DNA of 64,000 nt from Isoetes taiwanensis (lineage: Eukaryota; Streptophyta; Lycopodiopsida; Isoetales; Isoetaceae): positions 9,037,105 to 9,101,104 of the forward strand of contig JAJEKV010000045.1 in the NCBI GenBank assembly GCA_021234155.1, written 5' to 3'. Under the pieces are notes generated by a model. It ran no database searches. It had not been told where the DNA came from and saw nothing but the letters and a program-made list of their open reading frames with translations. Below are positions 1 through 10,964 of this stretch, in pieces (the first letter of the stretch is position 1; each line of letters begins with the position of its first letter). The translations under genes were made by a program, and so were the position numbers.

Positions 1-74
1 CCACCTCGTGGTTGCACTGTCTAGGTTGATGATGTTGGACGCCTCCCGCATGTTACGTGCTCGGAACGGGTTGG

Positions 75-970
75 CTAGAGCTTGGGCCCCTCCATGTTTT
101 GTATAACCTTTGCAATCAGACCCAAGAGCTCGCCGATCCTGAGCCCTTCTTCTAAGCAGTATGGAAGATGGAGGATGTCATTTGCCAGAATGTACTCCTC
201 CCCTTCGATCACTATCGACGATAGGGCTGTAATGACAATAGGTGGTTCGTTGGCCCGCCTGATGTCTTCGTCGTGCCTTGCTATTTGCCTCTCCATTCTT
301 GATGCTTCCCTGCGCTCCCAATCTTGATTGTCCTCCCCTTCCTGTTCATAGTCTTGCTCGATCTGAAGTGCCCCTGATGTCGTGCCGTAGTACACATATT
401 CTAAGAATTGAATCTCATGGATCTGGTCCTGATCTACCATGGTGTTGAGTGGTGCAAGGTCCAAGGGTTGGATCGAAGGCTCCCCCACCCTGTTGATTGC
501 CCTGTAATGCATAAACAAAGATAGAGCCGCATGCGCCGAGACATACCTATGCCTTTTTTCAAGCATTGTTTAATATGTGGCAACAGAAAAGAGAGGCCAG
601 AGTACTGATGCTCATGGACTATACTACTTTCACTGTGGAGGAGCTAGATGAGTTTCTCAACATCTTTGGCAGATCTGCTGTTGCAGATCTTACTGTCCAA
701 GACCTGCTGGAAGCCAATCAGTTTTAGGCTTAGTTGGTTTCAGTTTTTCAGAATACTTTGAATCTTAAGTTTATTTTTGTATGCAGCCTATATGGCTTAT
801 ATCCTTCCTTATGTTTTTTCATAAAGGAAGGTCTTTTTGTCCTTGGACATATATATCTTCCTGTTTGGAAGATCCTGACATGATGTATTCCATGTAAAAT
901 GAATACAAAACCCACCCTGCCTTCAAAAAAAAAAAAAAACATACCTATGCCTGTGAGCCTTACAACTCAT
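75..970 (-). pseudogene. Unrecognised ORF split by a LINE insertion
   Basis: Reading on the minus strand, an open frame of about 155 codons runs from 540 to 75. It continues without a break on the far side of a LINE insertion, from 970 (an ATG) to 953, once the insertion and one target-site copy are ignored. The product is mostly hydrophilic, with a Glu/Arg-rich middle (around EGEDNQDWERREASRMERQ) and a more hydrophobic C-terminal third. I recognise no domain and see no signal peptide or membrane span. The ATG at 564-566 lies inside the LINE and is not the original start. It may be part of a transposon-encoded or host gene; the function is unknown. Confidence 0.4.
541..952 (+). mobile_element. 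5'-truncated LINE insertion with 14-bp target duplication
   Basis: The 14-mer ACATACCTATGCCT occurs at 541-554 and again at 939-952. Between them (555-938) is a sequence ending in CCTTC plus a run of about 14-15 A. A short open frame at 574-727 ends in TAG and is followed by a ~200-nt 3' untranslated stretch. A poly(A) tail with a long target duplication is the signature of target-primed reverse transcription, so this is a 5'-truncated LINE or LINE-mobilised transcript on the plus strand. It ends in the same CCTTC-poly(A) as the LINE ending near 20438, suggesting the same family. Confidence 0.85.
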
Positions 971-1205
971 ATAATCAGGCATATTCTTCGTCCTATCTCA
1001 CATCTGCCCCTTGACTCTGGATCCCCCGCCTATAACTTGACTTAACGACTCCAAGGACACCCACTTGCCTCCCCTTGGGGGAAGGCTGACTTCCTAGGAT
1101 AAGACTTGTTGGTCATACTGGCATACTATGGGGTTCTAGTCAGGGTTTCTAGGCTAATTAGCAACTTATTTTATGATAAAATGACATGAAAAAATGCAAT
1201 TATGG

Positions 1206-1479
1206 GTGACTCAGGTCACGCGAAACGCATCTGCTTTCACGACGCAGGGGCCATCGGCGTAGGCTGACTTGAGTGGGCCATTCTTGATTGCTTTTTGATG
1301 TTTTTAACAAATTTTACGTGCTACACTATATTTCTAAACAAATTCTAAGCATTCTAACATCTTTTATTACAATTGGATCAAATACCCCACAATTCAAGCG
1401 ACTCGGGCCAACCCGCGCGAAATGCGTCTGCTTTCGCGACGTAGGGGCCATCGGCGCGGGGTGACCTGAGTGGGTCGAC
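1206..1479. repeat. Imperfect ~75-80 bp direct repeat pair
   Basis: About 75 bp at 1206-1279 are repeated imperfectly at 1399-1479. Both share blocks such as GGGGCCATCGGCG and TCTGCTTTC, and both are GC-rich compared with the AT-rich spacer. The two copies are about 193 bp apart. They lie just downstream, on the minus strand, of the histone-like reading frame, so they could belong to its 3' region or to a repeat that carries it. No function can be assigned. Confidence 0.6.
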
Positions 1480-1552
1480 TTTATCAGAATTTGACTTACA
1501 CAAAAAGATAGTTTTATATGTATAATTTAACTAAGTACAAAATGGGAAGCTT

Positions 1553-2715
1553 CTAGGGCTTCTTCTTGCGGATCCTCCTTGCCAGATGAAAATACTTGGG
1601 AATCACCGTCACCCTTTTCGCGTGGATGGCGCACAAATTGCCCTCCTCGAAGAGCTGGACTAGCTCCACCTCTGCTGCCTCTTGCAGGGATCGGACCGTT
1701 AGGTGTGTGACCCTATAATTGGTTCGAAACTTCTACATAATCTCCCAGAGGAGCCGTTCGAATGGTGCCTTTCAGATCAGGAGATTAGTGCACTGTTGGA
1801 AGTGTCTAATCTCCCGAAATAAGCAGACATACTTGGAATTAGGCCCATGGTGGACCTTCTTCCGCAGCTTCTGCCATGGTGGCGGCAGCTTCAGCTGGTT
1901 CTTCAGCCTCTCGCCCTTAATGTACTTATGTATGTTCTGCTTGCAATACTAGTCATTGTATCTCTTCCACCTGCGGAGGTAGTCCTGGTATGCATTCTTC
2001 CTCCTCTGGAACTCGCGATCCTGCTTTAGTATGAACTCGAGTTTCCCCACCTTTTGCTTCTTCACTACCTTCATTGGCTTAGGCCACTTCGGGTAGGGTG
2101 GGCGGGCATCGGGTTAGATGCTTCCCCAGCGTCCCCCTCGGGCTCATCCTCCTCCTGCCCACCGCTTCTTTCTTCCTCATTCTCTTCCTCCTTCTCCTCG
2201 TCGGTTGCCTCCCGACGAGGTTCTTCGATGTGAACCGTCCCTCGAGGGCGATCTTGGTTCCTCTTGGACCTCTTCTCCCTCTGCCTTGCCTCCTTCTCCC
2301 TTTCCCTCCCTCTTCTTTCTCTGCGCCCGCTCCTCCGGCCATTCAGCTACCTTCTCCTTGCCCTTCTTCTTGGAGGTGCCGACTTCTTCCCGCCGCTGCT
2401 CCTGCTGTTGCTACTACTGCTCCTCCTCCTAGCTGCCCCCCTGCTGCTCCTCCTCCTCCTGGCTTGCCGACACCCAGCTGAGCTCGACGGTCTCCCTAGT
2501 CCTTTGGGTAGCTACCGAGGAGCTAATCTTTGCCTGCTCGTGGAAGGCGTGAAGGTCTCGTCTGTCGAGCTGGACGACTCTTTGCGCTCCTCCTCCTCCC
2601 TCCCGGGCTTGAGGTGCTCCAGGATCTTCTTGAAGATACCCGTTGCTGCCTTCGCCATGGAAGGGGTATGCCTGGGACTCCTATACTTCCGAACTGTGCA
2701 TTTGGTTCGGGCCAT
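1553..2715 (-). pseudogene. Histone H3/CENH3-like gene copy with long N-terminal region
   Basis: The minus strand starts with MARTKCTVRKYRSPRHTP, a classic H3/CENH3 tail start. Near the 3' end the frame reads FREIRHFQQCTNLLI (alpha-N helix), KAPFERLLWEI (alpha 1), [19 protein letters not shown] (alpha 2) and [20 protein letters not shown] (loop 2/alpha 3), ending RKKKP and a TAG. The HFQ and KAPF forms and the alpha-2 variant look closer to plant CENH3 than to canonical H3, but loop 1 is not longer than in H3. At least two in-frame stops lie inside the fold, plus one in the linker, and the start and core are in different frames. The region between tail and fold is ~290 codons of Lys/Arg/Glu-rich low-complexity sequence, far longer than the usual tail. 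It is probably a decayed copy. Confidence 0.7.
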
Positions 2716-2914
2716 GTCTTGCGGTTAAGAAAATGGATTAACTTAAGCTGGAGATCAAGAAAGAGAGGTTTAGGATGAGATAGGGAGAATGGGATGCTAA
2801 AATGGTATTTAAAAAGAAAAGATTCTCTTAGGGCTAGGAATATTCTCCTACCATTAATAGCCCTATTAATTAGCCCCCATTAAATACACCACTATATATA
2901 GTTATTAATATACT

Positions 2915-2950
2915 AGAAAAGCGGCCGCCCTAACGAGCGGCCTCTTTTCT
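2915..2950. other. GC-rich perfect-type hairpin
   Basis: A 14-nt arm at 2915-2928 (AGAAAAGCGGCCGC) pairs with 2937-2950 (GCGGCCTCTTTTCT) with one mismatch, leaving an 8-nt loop. It stands out in AT-rich flanking DNA, about 200 bp upstream of the histone-like start codon and shortly before the MULE remnant. It could be a terminus of a small element or a regulatory foldback. Confidence 0.55.
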
Positions 2951-3109
2951 GTCTGTGAGATCTTTTCTGCGGATCTTGTTAACATAATATTGCTTTTGCT
3001 ATAATTATCATCTTCCTTGCTTTGAAACATTTATTGTTTATCTAGCTCTTAGTGCCATTTCCTGTCTCATGCTGAAAAATTGCAAAAATCTACAATCTGC
3101 ACTCTTTTG

Positions 3110-4135
3110 CTTATTTGTTACTTTAGGTCATCCTTATTAAGTTCATGCAAAAGTTTGGCAGATATAGAAATGGTTGCTAGAAATGACTTAACTTCCATTT
3201 TAGATAGGCAGAAGGGATTGTTGGAAGCAGTTTCATTAGTTTACCCTGGCAAGGAACATGCCTTTTGCATGAGGCATCTGGTGGATAACATGAAGAAAAA
3301 GTGTGACAATTATGAGCTTATAAGTTTCTTTTAGAAGGCAGTCTATGCAGTAACAAATGTAACAGTTATGATGTATGTATAGATGAGATGAGAAAAATTA
3401 GCGCCAATGCAACTACATACATTCTAGATGGTGCTCCTCCATGTTACTGGACCACTGCACATTTCAGAGGTAAGCGTTTCAACCATCTCACTTCTAATAT
3501 AACAGAGTCCTTTAACTCTTGACTCATAGAACCTAGAGATAAGCCAATTATTACTATGCTAGAAATAATCCAAAACGAAAGTTTGTGCGTGGTTTTATGA
3601 GAGAAGGAATGTTATTGCTATATAAACACTTGAAAATGCAACATGAATCTTTAGTTTTAGAAGCAGAAAGAGAAGTAAAGGAAGCAGGAAAGCGTGCAAG
3701 ATATTATCAAGGTTTGCCTACAGATAATCATGTGTTTGAAATACGGACAGATAAAAGTTCAAAGATAGTGAATGTGTTGGCAAGAACATGTTCTCGTAAT
3801 AGCTGGCAGACCTCTGGATTGCCTTGTTCCCATGCTATATCTGCAATATATTTCAAGAAGCTCCATCCACAAGACTATGCACATGAGTGTTTCTCATTGG
3901 CCTCCTATTGGAACACTTATGCAGGAAGTATTTATCCAATGGTGGAAGGGGATGATGGTACATTTGGATAAGATTGCTTCCCGCGGAAAGCCATCATCGA
4001 CCTGGACGCCCAAAGAAGAAGTGCATTCGAACCGAAGATCCATTGAAAGAAGTGTGAAAATTCACTTGTGCTAACTGTGGGGAACAAACACGGCACAAAA
4101 GCCGAACATGTAGAAATCCTGCATGGTTTTTGTGA
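3110..4135 (+). pseudogene. MULE (MuDR-type) transposase remnant
   Basis: This is a decayed transposase of the Mutator-like class, which cuts and pastes DNA elements. In order it shows the DDE-domain segment SILDRQKGLLEAVSLVYPGK followed by FCMRHLVDNMKKK, a HLTSNITESFNSWLIEPRDKP-type block near 3480-3550, a SWIM-type zinc-binding motif CSRNSWQTSGLPCSHAISAI near 3790-3850, YAHECFSLASYWNTYAGSIY near 3875-3930, and a C-terminal zinc knuckle CANCGEQTRHKSRTC near 4070-4115. Several stops and frameshifts separate these blocks, and the N-terminal third is missing. I did not find long terminal inverted repeats flanking it, so the element boundaries are unknown. Confidence 0.85.
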
Positions 4136-4860
4136 ACTTATCTTAATCTGACATGAAACTAATTGTACTATTGTCTTTGGTTATTTGGTCTTCCCTTTTT
4201 ACGTTGAAAATACATTTCTCAATGGCTTTTTGGTAATTTAAAAAATACGAGTGGCTTTTTGGGAATTTTTAGAAACAGTAATGGTAAACTGGTAATTTTT
4301 TCTTCTTTATATTACTACACTTTGACACGTGCTCTTGCTTGAAGGACCTAACTTCCTAATGTGTCATTCTCCTTTTCAGACTTTACACTACATGATTCCT
4401 TTTCTCTTGGTTGTCGGAGGATACTGGTTCGAGCTCACCCTTGGGTGTGCCTCACCATCATGTTTTGTATTAGAGAATTTTCCAGCAGATGTATGCTAGT
4501 GGTCGGGCATCAACCTTAGCGAACTACTGGTCTCTAGCTCAATGAGATAACCTTCATCTAGATGCAACTTGACATGACCAATGTCAAGTCCTCACTAGCT
4601 CGTGGCCTCGATTTTTGCTTTGTCTCCCCAGAGAGTTGTGGGCAGACCAAGGTGCAACTAGGCAAACAACATGATAAAAGATCAAATAATTTAGTCTTCT
4701 TGCCAAAATATCTTATAGCCTACTTAATCAATATTTAAGATGGAAATCAATCTTGCAAAAGATAAAACCCTAAGTCAATAACTAGGATGCTTAAATTGAT
4801 CTTGCCCAAAAAACAAATTCTAGTAAAATTAGAATGATCCTCCATGAACAATTATTGGAG
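4136..4860. other. No recognisable gene
   Basis: AT-rich sequence downstream of the MULE remnant. A GGTTCGAGCTC motif near 4426 resembles a polymerase III B box, but no convincing A box lies at the expected distance. Nothing else was recognised. Confidence 0.4.
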
Positions 4861-4990
4861 TTTAAGCTAAGGCAAAACAAACTCTAAAAATACTTAGGCG
4901 TTTCTACTTTATCTAGATCAGAAATTGAACCCCAGTTGCTAATCTTGAAAGGCAAAGGCTTTAACCAATAGACCACTAATGCAATGGTAA
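4860..4990 (-). mobile_element. Probable tRNA-derived SINE (head)
   Basis: On the minus strand, an A-box-like stretch TGGTCTATTGGTTAAAG (around 4958-4975) is followed about 30 nt later by a B-box-like GGGTTCAATTTC (around 4921-4932). This is the internal polymerase III promoter layout of tRNA-derived SINEs. The body would extend leftward from 4920. I could not place its tail or a target duplication, so only the head is well supported. No cloverleaf can be formed, so it is not a functional tRNA gene. Confidence 0.55.
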
Positions 4991-5083
4991 ATATAATGGT
5001 AAGTATGTTTTTTCATTTAATCTTATATCTATTGTAATATAAGGAATTCACACTATAACTACGACTGTTTTAGTCTTAAAATT

Positions 5084-5449
5084 TTGCCGACCATCAATTG
5101 GGCTTCGGCTAGAGCTATAGATGGCTCGATCAAGTGTTGCAGCAGAGAAGAGGCAGGATTGATCTTGGATATATGCAAATGCAAGCCAAGGCCTTCTCTT
5201 CGACTTGTATGTGCCTTATACCAAAAGAAAGGAGAAAGAACGAAAAGGCAACTGGATGAAAACCAGCGATTTGCAGGAGGCAGCGCTGCTAGTTCAAATC
5301 TGACAGAATATATTTGTTGGTGTGCTAGAGCAGCCGATTCGTCCCTGTGTTGCTATATAGGAGCAACAGAATGCGAACCCAGAGAGGACAAGTCTGATTC
5401 GTCTGGGCGGTTGCTTCAACTTCCCAAGGGTGAAATAGAATCGGATTGA
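5084..5449 (+). CDS. Unrecognised small ORF (low support)
   Basis: An open frame of 121 codons, Cys- and Lys/Arg-rich (for example CCSREEAGLILDICKCK), without a recognised domain, signal peptide or membrane span. There is no clear promoter upstream, and codon use does not stand out from the surrounding non-coding DNA. It may be a chance ORF. Confidence 0.15.
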   Translation: MPTINWASARAIDGSIKCCSREEAGLILDICKCKPRPSLRLVCALYQKKGERTKRQLDENQRFAGGSAASSNLTEYICWCARAADSSLCCYIGATECEPREDKSDSSGRLLQLPKGEIESD

Positions 5450-5959
5450 CATCCGTAGATTTTGCAGCAGAGCTTGGGCTGTTGGAATGAACTTAGAGGT
5501 GTAGATTATTATCAAGAGCATGTCCTTTAACTATGTTAGAGGGCATCTCCTTCTTCTTCTTTTATATTTTTCTACAAGGCTAGAAGGATTACTTCTTTTT
5601 AAGCATAGAATTGGTGTCTTACTCTAAATTGCTTCTTCAAATCTCTAATTATCCCTCTTCTACTCCGTTGGATCCTCTCTCCTCTAGCTTCTATGTTTTT
5701 GCCCTCTAACTACTTGCATTTGTCTTCTCTTTACCACGCCATCCCCTTTTGCCATGTCAATATACTCTCTTTCTTATATTTTATTGAAGTTAGGTACAGG
5801 TTTTATCACATCACATTCTAATCCCCTTAAGATTCGACGTCCTCACCGAATACAAATTTTATCATATCGATTTATTGCAAGTAACAAAATTGTCATGTCT
5901 TCACAACATCACATGTTGTTTATACGCAACAAGTTTGATACATCTTTTAGACAACCTTA

Positions 5960-6420
5960 TCCCATGACATGAAATAGATTGAAAAAGATTCAGAAAATCC
6001 TTAGCATATTTTGCTTCGGCATCATTCAATTCCATCCAGGTGGCATTTTCTACAGGATAATCTGCCCATTATATAAGGATTTCTTTAATCGTTCTAGTAT
6101 GTAGCTTTCATTCTCGATACTGCAATATTTGAGACGACATTACTTCAAGGGTATTGTTCTCTAATTCAGAAAGCAATTAATCACCATTATGTAAGGAATG
6201 TTTCAACAAACTAACATGGACGACATCATGAATCCTTACATGAGGTGGCAACTCTAATTGATATGATAGGTTCCCCATCTTTTTAATGATTCTGAAAGGA
6301 CCAGCATATCTTGGAGCAAGTTTAGCACATTTTTCAATTCTAAGTTGACTTTTCTTTCGCTTCACAGATACACGAAGTCTCCAACCTTGAATTCTTGGGA
6401 GACTCTATGTATCAAACAAA
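5960..6420 (-). pseudogene. Chromovirus (Ty3/gypsy) integrase C-terminus and chromodomain remnant
   Basis: The minus strand reads KLAPRYAGPFRIIKKMGNLS, then YQLELPPHVRIHDVVHVSLL, the GPF/Y module at the end of gypsy integrases. It continues past a stop into a chromodomain-like stretch (RTIKEILI, WADYPVENATWMEL) near 6000-6100. Upstream (near 6380-6420) is VGDFVYL, the usual lead-in. These features belong to the chromovirus branch of Ty3/gypsy, whose chromodomain steers integration. Only this 3' end of pol is present, with several stops. No LTR was found beside it. Confidence 0.8.
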
Positions 6421-6429
6421 CAACATCAT

Positions 6430-8640
6430 ATGGAGTGGTGGCTTTCCTTATTGAGCGTTCCAAAAAACAAGGCAAGTACAATAGTAAAGTAGTACCAATG
6501 AATGGCTAAAACCATCCAAAGCCAAACATATTTCTTAAAAACCTTGGAACTAGACAATTGCCGAGGGTTTATTAAGTAAGAAATAAAGCCACATAGACTT
6601 AAAGTCCATAATCTTATCAACTGGACTAAAAACCCTACCCTTTCAGGTTTTTGGGGAAAACCATGAAGATAAAAAATGGACTGAGAGTGACATAACTAAT
6701 GAAGATACGATCCAAGACTAGTAGCAATATGTCGAACCCTCTCTTTCCATCAGCAGAGCCTAAAAACCAATAGAAGGACCTGCATGCTACCCATATTCTC
6801 ACATCTCATATACCCTAAGTGCAATCGTGGAAGGCAAGCAAAAAAAGACAAGAATATGAGATAGAGAAGAATATCCGGGTGCCAAAGCATCAAAAAACAG
6901 ATGGACGCAAGCTGAGGCACGTAATTGAAGACAGGTTGTAGATGTCAAAAGAGCTAGGAAGATAGTACGCAAATTAATATGAAGAGAATAAAAAGCTCAC
7001 GAACAAGTGTCAATAACCAATAGTAAAAAGATTAATCTTGTAAGCTATAAAGAAAGAAAGTTAATCGTGAGAGCATAGACTGATCCTAGAAAAAGAGAAT
7101 TACGACTATTCAAGTAGAACCCATGGAGCGATAAGAGCCAAGAAAATCGATATCAAACCCAATGATGAAGATAAAATGGGAGGTAATAAGCAAATGAAAT
7201 ATGAACCCTGAAAAATATCACACAAAGGATTAGTAATGAAGATAATGTGGCAAAAAACTTGTTGCGTCAGGAACCCATATTAGAGAATAAGAGATTCTCA
7301 GAACTTGTCGAGTCAGAAGCCCTGAACCAACAGGATACACATCCAATAAAAGAAAGATGTTCATTGAGCCAATGAGGCTAAAGTAAAAGCATGACACTCA
7401 TCGCCTACCACCTCCATACGAAATATGCCAATGAATCTGACAATAGTTGAATGTAAAAATTGTCAAAAACGCAGTGCCAAACCGAAACATGACAAGGCCA
7501 ACCAGAAGGAGTGATATAGTAAACGATGCCAACAAGATAGTTATGCATCAGATCTATTACAAGTCGGGGCACAAACGTAATGCTCATCTAATACCTATCA
7601 GAATGGAAAAACATTTTAAGGCAAAAAACACCTGCTTTAGAAATGCAAAAATGCCCTATATGCAGACCCCAAAAATGAGACTAATGAGATAGTGAGAAAC
7701 TATCAACTGTAAGGTCCATGCACCATGTTTGAAGTAAAACTTGAGGGACCACAAAAATTCAACCTCATTATGACGACGACGAAAAATGCTTATGCACAAT
7801 AATGCAATACCATATCAATTTCTATAAAATCCAACCATCCCATAAAGAGAGGATAACTAATGCATTAAAAAGAGTATATAACTTACAAGAACCTTACCAC
7901 ATATTGTCGTTCACCAAGATTGGAAGAACAAGATAAAATACATCTCGAGGGAACAATATAATATTCGCCTTGTATCTTAACAAGATAAAATACTGCATTT
8001 AAATGGAAACAAGATGTCCTTCTTCAGGCAAGGGTGATAAAATGATGATAGAACAACTTACTTCAAATGATTTTAAAGATTTATGCTATGGATAAGACAA
8101 CTCATTGTAAACACAGGCTTGAAGAAAGACAGACGGGCTATGGAGATATGTTGCATGGTGTCAGAGATGACAAATTAATGAAATTATATAGCCCATAAAT
8201 AAATCTCTATATATAAGACCAAAAAATTAGAACATGGTCAGGGAGATATAACACATGATTGCAAGTTGACAAATAACTGCAAATCCAGCTTTTACAGATA
8301 TAATCCACAAATGAGATACCCGAGACCAATAAACAAGATTTACACGAATATGACCAAGAAATGAGAATGACATAAGGGGATATAGAGCATGATTGCAAAG
8401 ACAACCAAAACAAATGAGAGATTCACAGGAACGAATCTGTAGTCCAAAATAATGTTGTCGCATACACACTTAGCAGAAGGAGAGAATGGATTATCATGTT
8501 CACGATATAAAATAGCAATAACAACATCGAATGAGGCAAATATCGATCGGTTAGGTAATGCAAAGATTTCCAAGAGCTATAATTACAACAATAGGTTGTA
8601 ACTACTTTCTCAAAATAACAGCAAAAAACAATTATTGTTT
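6430..8640. other. AT-rich stretch without recognisable genes
   Basis: Over 2 kb of A-rich DNA with only short, uninformative open frames. A degenerate duplication can be seen around 8230-8400 (two blocks of the type GATATA...GCATGATTGCAA about 135-140 bp apart). It may be old LTR or other decayed repeat DNA; I see no domain. Confidence 0.4.
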
Positions 8641-8644
8641 CACT

Positions 8645-8900
8645 GTTTTACGAAACGATGCACAGATCCATGGACAAGGTCTTGTCTAAAACCCCACAAA
8701 AAATATTGCCCGCTTGCTTCTAAACCTTCTGCTAGCTCTTGCATTTGTTCAAACGATAAGCCTGCTAGACTGCCGAAGGATATGTAGAACACTAAAAATT
8801 TAACTTTTGAATTCAACCATTCTATGCATAAGTAAGCAGCACCGAAGGAATAGCCAAAATTGGCTGTGAAAAGGGAACTGCTTCGGCCAGCAACTATCGA
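8645..8900 (-). pseudogene. UDP-glycosyltransferase (UGT) gene fragment
   Basis: The minus strand encodes CIEWLNSK, then VFYISFGSLAGLSFEQMQEL, AEGLEASGQYFLW and RQDLVHGS. This is the segment of plant family-1 glycosyltransferases just upstream of the PSPG sugar-donor box. These enzymes transfer sugars from UDP-sugars to small molecules in the cytosol. The PSPG box itself and the N-terminal acceptor half are missing, and the frame closes shortly after VKQ. The piece ends near 8900, about 100 bp from a Helitron helicase on the opposite strand, so it may be a captured exon fragment. Confidence 0.75.
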
Positions 8901-8989
8901 GCCATATCAACTCAAGCAAAAACATTAGAGCAAAACGAATTCAAAGAAAGATAGAGGCACACCAATCGTCTACCTGCAACATTCCAAGG

Positions 8990-10095
8990 TAATCAGAATT
9001 GGTAAGACTCACTCGAGCATGTCGGTTGATTGTATGGGATGAGGCGCTAATGATGCACAAGTGGATATTTGAGGCAATGGATAGGACACTAAGAGATGTG
9101 ATGGGCAATGAGCAGACCTCATTTGATGGGATTCCAGTGCTATTGGGAGGGGATTTGCGACAAATACTACCAGTGGTTCCTAAAGGTTCACGTGCACAAA
9201 TTGTAGAAGCTTCTCTAAAGTGTTCGTATATCTGGGATAGTGTAAGAGAGTACAAACTGACAATCAACATGCGTGTCATGAATGCATTGGGTTCGGATGC
9301 ACTTGAACAACAAGCATTTGCAGACTACTTATTAAGTATAGGAGATGGGCGAGAACCAACCTTTCATGAGAAGGGTTCATATGGTGCATCTGCCATAGGA
9401 TACGTGTCTTGGATCGGATGATGAGGATGATTTAATTCAAGACATATTCCCTGATATCCAACAAAACTGGAAAGAGGTGATTTTTTGGACACATAGTGCT
9501 ATACTATCACCTTTGAACCATTTTGTGGATGAGATCAATAGGGTGGCATCACTTATTCCTGGAGAGACAATATATTACTTTAGTGCTGATCGACTCATAG
9601 ACACGGATGGCCAGCAAGCAGATCTATACCCCATTGAGTTTCTTAATGCACAAACTCCAAGTGGTATACCGCCCCACGAGTTAAATTTGAAGGTGGGAAT
9701 TGAAGGTGGGAGTGATTGTCATGTTATTGAGGTCTACGCCATTCAAGAAGGGCTTGTGCAATGGGACACGATTGATTATATGAAAGTTGGGAAGACGTGT
9801 CATTGAGGCAGAGATAGTAACTGGAACCCATGTTGGTGACACTGTTCTCCTATCTCGTTCCAATTGTGCCTACCAATTCATGATTGCCCTTTCAGTTTGA
9901 GAGGGTGCAATTCCCTTTGCGGCAAGCCTTTGCCATGACGATAAACAAGTCCCACGTCCAGACAATGCATAAGATGGGGTTATATCTTCCAAAGCCTGTC
10001 TTTATGCATGGACACTATGTGGCATTCTCAAGGGTACAAAACCGATAAGGAATTCGGGTCGCTATCAAGGACCCACCATCCACGCCTCAAGAAGG
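8990..10095 (+). pseudogene. Helitron Rep/helicase remnant (PIF1-like helicase C-terminal half)
   Basis: The helicase domain of a rolling-circle (Helitron) transposase, without its N-terminal Rep endonuclease and Walker A part. Motifs in order: CRLIVWDEALM (Walker B), GGDLRQILPVVPKGSRAQIV, YKLTINMRVM, then after a frame change ILSPLNHFVDEINRVASLIP and LYPIEFLNAQTPSGIPPHEL. After further frame changes near 9890-10040 come FERVQFPLRQAFAMTINKS and MGLYLPKPVFMHGHY. The family usually reads DEAPM where this has DEALM. Multiple frameshifts mark it as decayed. No TC start or CTRR hairpin end could be placed with confidence. Confidence 0.85.
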
Positions 10096-10249
10096 CGCCA
10101 ATACAATTTAAAGGTTCACGAGGAATGTGGTTTACACAGATGCTTTGTGATGGAGGTAAGTGTCAGGTCCTCGACTAATGTTTTGACAACTATATAGTGC
10201 ATGTATATGTGTTTCTTTTAAAAGGTTCTCATGTTTCTTTGGCGTTTGT

Positions 10250-10845
10250 GCAGATCATGAAGCTCTACACACCATTCGTACCTCGGGATCTTGAAAATCC
10301 TAAGCCAAGGGTGATAGTTCACGTACATCGTAGAGATGGTGAGTTTAAGATTTAATAGGTTATTTTATCATCTTAATTAAGAAGTTTATCAATGCATTTC
10401 TTCTGTCTTACTTTGGAATTATATCTTATTATTGTAGGGAGTTCTACGGTTGTTGATAACACCTGCTGGCGTGTTGCTGTGTTAGAGTAAAAAAAGTTCC
10501 CCTCAAAGTACACATGTAGGGGAACTTGCTTCAGGTCAGGAGGCATCACACACATTGGCGTTTGCGATGGGAGACAATTCAAGGCTTGGACATCGATCCC
10601 ACATGACGCAATTGGTGATTATGAGCTTCCCGAATTTCTAACCAAGTATAACATTGTTGTTGGTAGACCTGAGTCGCGCGTGTGGGACATGATATCAGAG
10701 CATGTTTACACATTCATATTCGCCACCATAGGCACGCCAGGAGGAGCTTCTATACTTATCAGCTTCGCAAATGAGCTTCAGATTGAGCCGACAAACGTTC
10801 CTAGAGTTCTTTGGGACAGATTCTTCATGATGTGGATTCATTGAG
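10250..10845 (+). CDS. Coding-like segment of unknown family
   Basis: Downstream of the helicase are two pieces that read well in frame: KLYTPFVPRDLENPKPRVIV near 10258-10330, ending at a GTGAGT-like donor, and a longer stretch near 10528-10842 that includes GITHIGVCDGRQFKAWTSIP, YNIVVGRPESRVWDMISEHV and FANELQIEPTNVPRVLW, then stops. One stop separates the second block from an upstream part. I do not recognise the family. Position suggests either the 3' part of the Helitron or a captured gene fragment with introns. The low stop density over 100 codons supports real coding origin. Confidence 0.4.
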
Positions 10846-10964
10846 CCGACGGACATAACCTCTATTTGCACCAAAAATATTTTGCGTTTGTATTTATTTT
10901 TGTTTATGATTTAATTTGTTCGAACTTAATATTATGGTGATTCCACCCTTCGAGGTGGTTATGT

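Noticed and set aside
2098-2728. Leu/Pro/Ser-rich plus-strand ORFs
   Set aside because: They are the complement of the charged low-complexity histone-like frame on the minus strand and have no domain of their own.
4412-4440. B-box-like GGTTCGAGCTC as a second SINE or tRNA gene
   Set aside because: No A box at the normal distance and no cloverleaf can be drawn.
4921-4980. tRNA gene
   Set aside because: A and B boxes are present, but acceptor and anticodon stems do not form. A SINE head is more likely.
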